DNA of 6,850 nt from Desulfovibrio sp. Dsv1 (GTDB taxonomy: Bacteria; Desulfobacterota; Desulfovibrionia; Desulfovibrionales; Desulfovibrionaceae). The position numbers were made by a program, and so were the translations under genes. Location: the NCBI GenBank assembly GCA_000403945.1, contig APFI01000199.1:1-6850 (forward strand), written 5' to 3'. Positions within the stretch are counted from its first letter, which is position 1. Every line of letters begins with the position of its first letter. Positions 1 to 6,057 of this stretch are shown here, in pieces. Under the pieces are notes generated by a model. That model had not been told where the DNA came from, made no database searches, and saw only the letters and a list, made by a program, of their open reading frames with translations.

Positions 1-273
1 TCCATGATTTTACTCAGAAGAGTCATCAGGGAATCATGAAATGACTTCTAGCAACTGTCCATGCCGGGCCATCCTGGCCAGAGCCACAAAGCAATAACAT
101 TCTGGCATTAATAAATTTTTTCGACCAAGTTTTGCCATTACATGTTAATGCTTCAAGCTCAATGCGTTCGGAATCCGACAATGTCACCCTGTATCTGGGA
201 GCCATGACAACCTCACTTGGTTGTCATGGTTATACTTCATTTTTCAAAATACGAAAGTTTATGTTATATAGTA
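1..273. other. AT-rich gene-free stretch at the window edge
   Basis: No open frame here has both a convincing ribosome-binding site and recognisable protein content. The stretch is clearly richer in A and T than the neighbouring cobQ gene. It contains small inverted repeats: an imperfect one (arms 16-26 and 41-49, with a two-base bulge), a 5-bp one (67-71 with 75-79, loop of 3), and the strong one at 202-229 listed separately. It could be the intergenic region beyond the 3' end of cobQ or the decayed edge of a mobile element. The sequence does not decide between these. Confidence 0.5.
202..229. repeat. Perfect 11-bp inverted repeat (hairpin or operator)
   Basis: The arm CCATGACAACC (202-212) is followed by a 6-base loop (213-218) and its exact complement GGTTGTCATGG (219-229). 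It lies about 45 bp beyond the cobQ stop codon. Read on the plus strand it is followed by a T-rich but interrupted run (230-245). Read on the minus strand, the direction of cobQ transcription, no T-tract follows. It could be a terminator for an unseen plus-strand gene, a 3' stabilising hairpin of the cobQ mRNA, or a protein-binding palindrome. Confidence 0.6.
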
Positions 274-1851
274 CTAGAGGGAGAGCCCCAGCAGTCGGTA
301 CACCGCCGCCATATCCAGACCAGCTTCCACAGCGTCGGCCAAGCGGTCCAACTCGGGTCCCAGACCGTAAGCGGTTCCCGCAAGCGGCGCAAGGCCCCTC
401 TCCCTCCGCAGGCGGTTGAGCAGCGCATGACGGAAGGCGTCCTTGTCGAAAACGCCGTGCAGATAGGTGCCCCAGACCCGCGCCGCGCCGTCGGCCCCGA
501 GCAGACCCCAGCCCAGCGCCTGCCCGGTATGGTCGGTCATAAGCTGCGTCAGGGCCGCCGTTTTCACCTCCGCTTCCATGGCGGAAGGTCCGCTGCGGCC
601 GTGGTGGATTTCATATCCCGTCACCGCCAGTTCCTCTCCCGCCAGCGCGGCTAGGGCTCGGCCCGAGGTTCGGCGCAGGTACTTCGCGCTGCCCAGTTCC
701 GTGTACATGGGCAGCAGGCCCAAACCCGGTTCACTGCCGCCTTCCTCCAGGTTCAGCGGGTCGACAATGTTTTGCCCCAGCATTTGCAGGCCGCCGCAAA
801 TGCCCGCCAGTACACCCCGGCCTTCCGTCAGGGCGCGCTGCGCATAGCCGCGCAGCTCCGCCGCCAGGCCCGATTGCCGCAAAAAGCGCATATCCGCGAT
901 GCTGTTCTTGCTGCCCGGCAGAATCACTAGGTCCGGGGCGCCCAGTTCCCCGCCGCGCCGTGTCACGCGCAGGCGCACGCCCGCTTCAACGCGCAGTGCG
1001 TCCAGATCGGTAAAATTGCTGATATGGGGCAGGTCCACCAGAGTGATGTCTAGGCAGTCCACCGTATGGGCCGCATCCCCGTCCGCCGCGCTCAGGCCCG
1101 GCGTGATCCCCAGCTTGAAGCTCACGGAATCCTCTTCCGGCAGGTGCAGCTCCTCCAGCATGGGCACTACGCCCAGAAACGGTCTGCGCGTGCGGCGGCT
1201 CACTGCGGCCAAGGCCGGGTCCAGCAGGGAGGCATCACCCCGGAACTTGTTCAGCACACATCCGGCCACGCGCGCCCTGTCGGCCCGGCCCAGCAGACTC
1301 ATGGTGCCCACCAGAGCCGCGAAGGCCCCGCCCCGGTCGATGTCCGCCACCAGCAGCACCTGCGCCCCGGCATGGTGGGCCATACGCATGTTCACGATAT
1401 CGTGTGCCCTGAGATTGATCTCAGCCGGGCTGCCCGCGCCTTCTAGCACCATGACGTCCATGCCTGCTGAAAGTTCGTCGTAGGCGCGGCGCACGGCCTT
1501 CCAGGCTTCAGCCTTGTAGCGCAGATATTCGCCCACCCGCATCCGGCCCACGGGCCGTCCCAGCACGATGACCTGGGACCCCGTGTGGGATGTGGGCTTG
1601 AGCAAGACCGGATTCATGCGCACGTCGGCGGGCAGACCGCAGGCGACGGCCTGCAGAACCTGGGCCCGGCCCATTTCCTCCCCCTGTTCAGTCACAAAGG
1701 AATTAAGGGCCATGTTCTGGGCCTTGAAGGGCGCGACGCGGAGTCCTTGGCGGGCCAGCAAACGGCAGACGGCGGCGGTGAGCAAGCTTTTGCCTGCATT
1801 GGAACAGGTGCCTTGGAACATCAGGGCCGGCGGATGGGGACGGGATCGCAT
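274..1851 (-). CDS. cobQ: Cobyric acid synthase (adenosylcobyrinic acid a,c-diamide amidating)
   Basis: This cytoplasmic enzyme amidates four peripheral carboxyl groups of adenosylcobyrinic acid a,c-diamide to give cobyric acid, using glutamine and ATP, late in vitamin B12 synthesis. The 525-residue protein has the full two-domain layout and a family-typical length of about 500. The N-terminal dethiobiotin-synthetase-like ATPase domain has a P-loop variant GTCSNAGKS (residues 14-22), followed by the hallmarks KAQNMALNS (43-51) and MNPVLLKP (79-86), then LEGAGSPAEINL (136-147) and ADIDRGGAFA (169-178). The C-terminal class I glutamine amidotransferase domain has LPGSKNS (311-317), the nucleophile Cys352 in GICGGLQMLG and the catalytic His465 in YLHGVFD. 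The ATG at 1851 is preceded by a modest purine-rich AAGAGAAG and sits just ahead of the P-loop, as expected. No other cobalamin gene is adjacent in the window. CbiP is the equivalent name in anaerobic-pathway organisms. Confidence 0.96.
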   Translation of the reverse strand: MRSRPHPPALMFQGTCSNAGKSLLTAAVCRLLARQGLRVAPFKAQNMALNSFVTEQGEEMGRAQVLQAVACGLPADVRMNPVLLKPTSHTGSQVIVLGRPVGRMRVGEYLRYKAEAWKAVRRAYDELSAGMDVMVLEGAGSPAEINLRAHDIVNMRMAHHAGAQVLLVADIDRGGAFAALVGTMSLLGRADRARVAGCVLNKFRGDASLLDPALAAVSRRTRRPFLGVVPMLEELHLPEEDSVSFKLGITPGLSAADGDAAHTVDCLDITLVDLPHISNFTDLDALRVEAGVRLRVTRRGGELGAPDLVILPGSKNSIADMRFLRQSGLAAELRGYAQRALTEGRGVLAGICGGLQMLGQNIVDPLNLEEGGSEPGLGLLPMYTELGSAKYLRRTSGRALAALAGEELAVTGYEIHHGRSGPSAMEAEVKTAALTQLMTDHTGQALGWGLLGADGAARVWGTYLHGVFDKDAFRHALLNRLRRERGLAPLAGTAYGLGPELDRLADAVEAGLDMAAVYRLLGLSL

Positions 1852-1899
1852 GGGCTTCTCTTTACCTTATAAGGGTGGGCGGCAGCAAGGTGGGATGGC

Positions 1900-1928
1900 T
1901 TGCTGCCCTTGGCCGCATACTGTATTAT
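1900..1928 (+). promoter_or_regulatory. Possible sigma-70 promoter for the asmA-family gene
   Basis: TTGCTG (1900-1905) and TATTAT (1923-1928) are separated by 17 bp, about 45 bp upstream of the ATG at 1974. The -35 box matches TTGACA at only three positions, while the -10 box matches at five of six. The spacing is ideal but the call rests mainly on the -10. Confidence 0.4.
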
Positions 1929-1929
1929 A
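1924..1929 (-). promoter_or_regulatory. Possible -10 element for cobQ, overlapping the opposite promoter
   Basis: Read on the minus strand these six bases are a perfect TATAAT, 73 bp upstream of the cobQ start. No good -35 hexamer lies 16-18 bp upstream (around 1946-1953). It almost coincides with the plus-strand -10 at 1923-1928, so if both are real, RNA polymerase could serve only one direction at a time. I see no cobalamin riboswitch in the short leader. Confidence 0.35.
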
Positions 1930-1973
1930 AATAAAGTCATGAGAAAAGATTGTACCATCTGCGCGGAGGCCGT

Positions 1974-3992
1974 ATGAAACGAGTTCTGCTTTGGATTCTG
2001 GGCATCGTGATTGTGCTGGGTGTGGCCGGAACCGGGCTGCTCGGCCGCATCAACACGCAATTTGTGGTTAAGCAGATTGCCGATGCCACAGCCAAGGCCA
2101 CCGGCAAGCCCCTGATCTTCGCCAGCGCGCCGAGCCTCTCGCTACTGCCGCTAGGCGTGAAGTTCGGGAAGACTGACTGGGGCGAAATCAAGGACGGCCG
2201 GGGCCTTGCCGTGTCCGTCAAGAGCGGCATGGTGGAACTGGAGCTGACCCCGCTGTTTTCCGGCAATCTGGTGGTGCGCGAGGTACGTCTGGACAATCCC
2301 GTGCTGGAAATACACGAGGGCAATGCCGTAGCCGCTGCTCCGACGCAATTGGTTCCGGACCAGGTCCACGAGCAAAGCCTGCAAGGCCAGACCACGGCCG
2401 TCGCTGCCGCGCCCTCCGACGAGCTGCCCGTGGAGCTGATGCGCCTAGTGGTGCGCCAAGGTGAAGTGCGTTACGTTGACGCGCAGGGCATGACGCTGCA
2501 TATTGAAAATCTCAATCTTTCCGTGGAAAACCTGCGCCGCCGCGAGGAAGCCGGCGTGCAGTGCGATTTTGCCTTTGATCTCAGGGAAAATGTTCAAAAA
2601 GCCGTTCTGGCCGGCAATCTGGCGCTGGACGCCAAGTTGCGTTATTACGCGCCGCATCTGACTTTCCGCCAGATTTCCCTGTCCTTCACCCCGCTGAACG
2701 GCCTCCTGACCAAGGAGGCCGGACCCGCCCAACTGATCTGCGAAGGCGCGCTGAACCTCCAGACCAGCAGTCTGCGCTTGGCCACGGCCCGCCTGACCAC
2801 ACCGCAGGCCCGCCTGACGATCGGCGGCGAAGCTACGCTGACGCCCCCGACCTTCAAGGGCAATGTAAGTCTGGAAGGATCGCCCCGCAAACTGGCGGCC
2901 CTGGCCGGGCAAAAACTCAAGCCCGTGGACGATGACGTCCTTAGTTTCAAGAGCTCTCTGGAATACGCGGGCGACAACCTGCATCTGCGCCAGATCGTCA
3001 TGCAGCTGGACGACATTCCGCTGCGCGGCGACCTGAGCTTGGGCTTGGGCACGCCTTTGGCGGTATCCGGCGGCATTCAGGCTGGAATGCTCAATCTGGA
3101 CGCCTACCTGCCCCTGCCGGAAAGCGGCAGGGCCGTCGCATCCGCCCCTGCCGTGACCGGCGGCAAGCCCGGCACGGACAAGGCCCCGGCCGCGAAGTCC
3201 GCGCAAAGCCTGCCCTCCGTGAACCTGCGCGCGGCCCTGTCCGGCGTGCGCCAGGGCAAACTCAGCGTTACGAACATCGCGTTCATTCTTAAAGGCGAAA
3301 AGGGCCGTTATACTGTCACCTCCCTGAGCGGATCTCTGGACAGCGGCGGAAGCATCAAGGGCTCGGCTGTTGCGGATCTGCTGGCCAAAGCTTACAGCAT
3401 CAAGGCCACAGCCGCGAGCGTCAATGTGGGCGGCCTTCTGGAGGCTCTGGGCAAGGGGCATCCGGTGGACGGCATGGCCACCTTGGACGCGGACCTGGGC
3501 GTGCACGGTGCCGACGCCAAAGCCATGCTGGCCGGGATCAACGGCCGGGGTCTGCTGGAAGTGCGCAATATGCATCTGGCCGCCATGTCGGCCCTGCCCA
3601 AGAACGTGCCGGGCCTGACCGGCAAAAAGGGTGCAGTGCCCGACCGTTTTGACCTTGTGCGCGTGCCTTTCACAGTCCGCAACGGCGACGTGACAGCCCA
3701 GCCCGTTACGGTCAGCTCCGCCGGACTCAACGCTTCGGGACGGGCCCAGGTCAGCCTGCCTCGCAAATATATGGACGCTGCGGCGGACATCAAAACGCTG
3801 GGCATGACCATTCCCGTGGTGGCCAAAGGGCCTTTCAGTGATATTTCCTACGGCGTTGACCCCAAATTTGCTCTGGATATGGCCAAAAAACTGCTAAGCG
3901 CGCCCCAAGACGGCGCACAGGGCGTGGGCGGCGCGATGAAGAAGGGCCTGGAGAGCAGGGGCGGACTAGTGCGCGGCCTTTTCGGTAAATAA
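1974..3992 (+). CDS. AsmA-family envelope protein
   Basis: The protein is 672 residues. AsmA-family proteins are inner-membrane-anchored, largely periplasmic proteins linked to outer-membrane biogenesis and, in current models, to lipid transport between membranes. Visible here are one N-terminal membrane anchor (about residues 4-24), then the AsmA-like opening with a PSLSLLPLGVKFG segment (53-65). Long beta-rich repeats follow. A low-complexity Ala/Pro/Lys/Gly linker (about 385-415) separates the halves. The C-terminal half has the family signature DRFDLVRVPFTVRNGDV (557-573), an SSAGLNASGRAQVSL stretch (581-595) and IPVVAKGPFSDISY (613-626). The ATG at 1974 is chosen over an in-frame one at 1950 because GGAGG (1965-1969) sits just before it and the anchor then starts immediately. 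It is divergent from cobQ and appears to stand alone. The family is clear, but the exact substrate or partner cannot be given. Confidence 0.88.
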   Translation: MKRVLLWILGIVIVLGVAGTGLLGRINTQFVVKQIADATAKATGKPLIFASAPSLSLLPLGVKFGKTDWGEIKDGRGLAVSVKSGMVELELTPLFSGNLVVREVRLDNPVLEIHEGNAVAAAPTQLVPDQVHEQSLQGQTTAVAAAPSDELPVELMRLVVRQGEVRYVDAQGMTLHIENLNLSVENLRRREEAGVQCDFAFDLRENVQKAVLAGNLALDAKLRYYAPHLTFRQISLSFTPLNGLLTKEAGPAQLICEGALNLQTSSLRLATARLTTPQARLTIGGEATLTPPTFKGNVSLEGSPRKLAALAGQKLKPVDDDVLSFKSSLEYAGDNLHLRQIVMQLDDIPLRGDLSLGLGTPLAVSGGIQAGMLNLDAYLPLPESGRAVASAPAVTGGKPGTDKAPAAKSAQSLPSVNLRAALSGVRQGKLSVTNIAFILKGEKGRYTVTSLSGSLDSGGSIKGSAVADLLAKAYSIKATAASVNVGGLLEALGKGHPVDGMATLDADLGVHGADAKAMLAGINGRGLLEVRNMHLAAMSALPKNVPGLTGKKGAVPDRFDLVRVPFTVRNGDVTAQPVTVSSAGLNASGRAQVSLPRKYMDAAADIKTLGMTIPVVAKGPFSDISYGVDPKFALDMAKKLLSAPQDGAQGVGGAMKKGLESRGGLVRGLFGK

Positions 3993-4016
3993 AAAGGGAG
4001 TGACGCCAAAAATGCA

Positions 4017-4046
4017 AGCCTAGGCTCAAAGGCTAAAGATTTTTTT
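4017..4046 (+). terminator. Weak intrinsic terminator after the asmA-family gene
   Basis: A 5-bp stem, AGCCT (4017-4021) with AGGCT (4030-4034), encloses an 8-base loop. After five further bases comes a run of seven T (4040-4046). The stem is short and the T-run does not touch it, so termination would be inefficient. The T-run is shared with the sigma-28 promoter candidate below. Confidence 0.4.
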
Positions 4047-4060
4047 CAGGCGGCCGTTGA
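4034..4060 (+). promoter_or_regulatory. Candidate sigma-28 (FliA) flagellar promoter upstream of motA
   Basis: TAAAGATT (4034-4041), 11 bp, then GCCGTTGA (4053-4060). The classical enteric FliA consensus is TAAAGTTT-N11-GCCGATAA, so the match is seven of eight in the -35, six of eight in the -10, with exact spacing. FliA drives late flagellar genes, and motA/motB belong to that class in many bacteria, so the position makes biological sense. The implied leader is long, about 135-140 nt, and holds a small CGGGA/TCCCG inverted repeat near 4121-4142. Confidence 0.6.
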
Positions 4061-4204
4061 GAACGCTAGAGCGGTTCCGTATTTTTAATGCGAGTCTGCT
4101 CCGGAAACGGTCGACGCCCCAGCGGGAAACAGACCCCTCCCGTCGGTGATGGATGCTGGCGCGATGGGGCGATAGTCACGGATTGAGCGTACAGGCGGCA
4201 AAGT

Positions 4205-5053
4205 ATGTATTTATTAATCGGTCTTGTCATCGTTGCGGCCTCTGTGTTTACCGGCTACACCTTGGCCCACGGCGAATGGGGCGTACTTTTCCAGCCTGCG
4301 GAATTCATCATCATTCTGGGCTGCGGCTTGGGCGCTTTTTTCGGTTCCCAGACCAAATACACCTTCGGTCTGATCGTCAAAAGCCTGAAACACCTTTTCG
4401 CGGATCCCGGTTCGAGCAAATCGCGTTATCTGGAAACTCTGGCTCTGCTCTACGCACTTTTTTCCAAGATGCACCGCGAGGGCGTCATCAGCATTGAAAG
4501 CGATGTGGAAAAGCCGGAAGCCAGCCCCATTTTCAGTAAGTATCCCAACGTGTCCAAGGACACCAAGCTGGTCAACTTCATCGGCGACACTTTGCGCGTC
4601 TACCTGACCACCGGCGACCCGGCGGACATCGACAGTCTGATGGACGTGGATATCGCTACCATGCGCGAGGAAGGCATTCTGCCCGCCCATGCCGTGAGCC
4701 ACATGGCCGAATCCATGCCGGGCATGGGCATTGTGGCCTGCGTACTGGGCGTGGTGCTGGCTATGGGCAAGATCAATGAACCTCCGGAAGTGCTGGGTCA
4801 CTACATCGGCGCGGCCTTGGTGGGCACGTTTTTCGGCATCCTCTGCTGCTACGGCCTGTTCGGTCCCATGGGTGCCAAGCTGGAAAACTTTGTGTCCGAG
4901 GAGCATTTTTATTATCATTCCATCAAGGAAGCCGTGGCCGCCGCCATTCGAGGTTCCACGCCCCTGATCGCTGTGGAATACGGCCGCCGGGCCATCCCCT
5001 ATCCTTTCCGGCCCAACTTCCCGGAGATGGAAGAAAAGCTCAAGAACGGCTAG
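4205..5053 (+). CDS. motA: Flagellar motor stator protein MotA
   Basis: MotA forms, with MotB, the inner-membrane proton channel that drives flagellar rotation. The 282-residue protein is of the long enterobacterial MotA type (E. coli MotA is about 295). Helices are visible at about 2-20 and 32-47, with a large cytoplasmic loop, then helices at about 171-190 and 200-221. The two functionally important prolines of the family (P173 and P222 in E. coli) correspond to P172 in ESMPGMGIV and P221 in LFGPMG. In the charged loop that contacts the rotor, Glu98 is kept, while the place of E. coli Arg90 is taken by His90-Arg91. The C-terminal PLIAVEYGRR (253-262) matches the family's PPIAVEFGRK. AGGCGG (4193-4198) is a plausible Shine-Dalgarno. 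Its partner motB would normally start within a few bases of the stop, but here it is displaced by about 1 kb. The gene itself looks intact. Confidence 0.93.
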   Translation: MYLLIGLVIVAASVFTGYTLAHGEWGVLFQPAEFIIILGCGLGAFFGSQTKYTFGLIVKSLKHLFADPGSSKSRYLETLALLYALFSKMHREGVISIESDVEKPEASPIFSKYPNVSKDTKLVNFIGDTLRVYLTTGDPADIDSLMDVDIATMREEGILPAHAVSHMAESMPGMGIVACVLGVVLAMGKINEPPEVLGHYIGAALVGTFFGILCCYGLFGPMGAKLENFVSEEHFYYHSIKEAVAAAIRGSTPLIAVEYGRRAIPYPFRPNFPEMEEKLKNG

Positions 5054-5283
5054 GTAGTGTTTACACAAATCTTATGTTACAAGAGGACACCATATAGCGA
5101 AGGTATTCTCATGAAAAACGCACAACGATAACAAGGTATATTGGATGCCGCCTAGGCGCTTCCAGAGCTCAAATGGGGAACATACGCTGGCACTTCATAC
5201 GCTGGCGAGATAAACGGATATTGATGCCGGTCATCGCAAAGTCCGCATTGTTGGTGGGATCGCAACCAGAGACACAAAAGTGC
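5054..5283. other. Unassigned relic-like DNA between motA and the transposase remnant
   Basis: No intact gene. The plus frame starting with the ATG at 5111 reads MKNAQR, stop, QGILDAA, stop, ALPELKWGTYAG and on to a further stop at 5222, which looks like a decayed coding stretch that I cannot assign to a family. An 11-bp direct repeat, CATACGCTGGC, occurs at 5181-5191 and 5196-5206. Directly after the motA stop, GTGTTTACACAAATCTT resembles the A/T-rich ends of some insertion sequences, but I find no convincing matching end near 6010-6057. This may include the 3' flank of the IS5-family relic and pieces of an older insertion. Confidence 0.4.
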
Positions 5284-5953
5284 TTACATCCTTTGCCGCA
5301 ACTGTTCAAATGTCAGCCACAAGGCATAAGCGCAATTTATTTGCGCTGTTAAACGCCGGGCGACAACCTTGCTGAATGAGTCAAGCCTAGTAAAAAAACA
5401 CTCAACCGGATGACGTTCTTTGCACGCATGAGTGTCATACTCCCGCTGGGTAAATCTGCCTGGCACTGGAGGAATGACCGCTTGGCGGTTTTGGCGTTCC
5501 ACCAACGCAAGCAGTTTACTGGTGTCATAAGCGGAGACAATGCCGTTTCCATTGTCCACAGCGGGGTGCATGCGCAAACGGTTAATTTGCCTTTGCCGCG
5601 CCCGCGCTCCTAATTGAAGCGCCCTCTTTTGCGCTGACACCGCGCTGGAGCAGCCTGATAAAGGCGGCATCAATAAGTATGGTTTCAGGATCCGCGTTTA
5701 TGGACAATATCTGAAGAACGTCGTCCCAGACCTCAAGCTTGGCCCGTTCAGGGAAGCGTTCATGCGCCGTTTTTCATGGTCCAAACTCTGGATGCAAATC
5801 CAGTTAGGGCGCTCCTGTTTTGATGATTCACAGGGGGGCATTAAACACCAGATGGGCATCCTTACGTTTTCGGCCTCTGGCTTCAGTACTGGCCTTGGTC
5901 AACACCGGCCCAATTATGCCCCACTTTTCGTCTGAAATGTCGTGTCCGCTCAT
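5284..5953 (-). pseudogene. Degenerate IS5-family (IS427/IS1031-like) transposase
   Basis: Reading minus from an ATG at 5953, the first frame gives MSGHDISDEKWGIIGPVL and the basic RGRKRKD, typical of the IS5-family N-terminus. It is broken by in-frame stops at 5828-5830, 5804-5806 and 5774-5776. It continues through ERAKLEVWDDVLQ to ETILIDAAF, which carries the presumed first catalytic Asp of the DDE triad. The frame then changes near 5600. The C-terminal part, open from 5673 in the other frame, contains MHPAVDNGN fused abruptly to AYDTSKLLALVERQNRQAVIPP, then REYD and KERHPVECFF with the presumed catalytic Glu. The family normally has some 35-45 residues between these blocks and an ADKGYD motif. 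Both that segment and the second catalytic Asp are missing. The element is therefore dead through three stops, a frameshift and a deletion. It lies antisense to motA and motB, between them. I could not define its terminal inverted repeats or a target duplication. Confidence 0.85.
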
Positions 5954-6040
5954 GGAAAGCAGCAAACCAACAGAACGGCGAAAAGTCTGGGGCTTATTTA
6001 GAGGCAGATTCTAACCGGGCGCGTCCCGACTTTTGCATTT
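5284..6040 (-). mobile_element. Remnant of an IS5-family insertion sequence (boundaries uncertain)
   Basis: The remnant spans the transposase relic plus some flanking DNA. The span is approximate because no clear pair of terminal inverted repeats was found. One end must lie between motA's stop (5053) and 5284, the other between 5953 and the motB ribosome-binding site at about 6045. Its insertion between two genes that are normally contiguous is the main evidence that everything between them arrived secondarily. Confidence 0.6.
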
Positions 6041-6044
6041 TACC

Positions 6045-6057
6045 AAAGGAAAACAGT
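6045..6057 (+). promoter_or_regulatory. Strong ribosome-binding site that sets the short MotB start
   Basis: AAAGGA (6045-6050) lies 7 bases before the ATG at 6058. The frame stays open upstream of this ATG for more than 80 bases but shows no in-frame ATG and no MotB-like sequence there (it reads RARPDFCILPKENS just before the Met), so 6058 is the best start. Confidence 0.6.

Noticed and set aside
1..273. CRISPR array or tRNA in the AT-rich edge
   Set aside because: There are no regularly spaced direct repeats and no cloverleaf or T-arm consensus. Only isolated inverted repeats are present.
899..1483. Plus-strand open frame within cobQ
   Set aside because: It is Ser/Arg/Pro-rich shadow sequence opposite conserved CobQ motifs.
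1852..1973. Cobalamin riboswitch in front of cobQ
   Set aside because: The leader is only 122 bp, shared with a divergent gene, and I see no B12-box-like conserved core.
2445..3575. Long minus-strand open frame (376 codons) across the asmA-family gene
   Set aside because: Its Gln/His/Arg-rich, low-complexity composition is what the antisense of a GC-rich gene gives. The plus strand holds a complete family-matching protein.
4214..5068. Minus-strand open frame (284 codons) across motA
   Set aside because: It is antisense to a clear MotA, has a His/Gln-rich composition and shows no recognisable motif.
5774..5830. Stop codons at Trp positions read as a recoded genetic code (UGA as Trp)
   Set aside because: One of the three is TAA, the frame is also shifted and deleted, and the neighbouring genes use TGG for Trp normally. 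This is pseudogene decay.
5820..6014. Small plus-strand open frame (64 codons) before motB
   Set aside because: It runs antisense through the N-terminal part of the transposase relic and has no protein-like features of its own.
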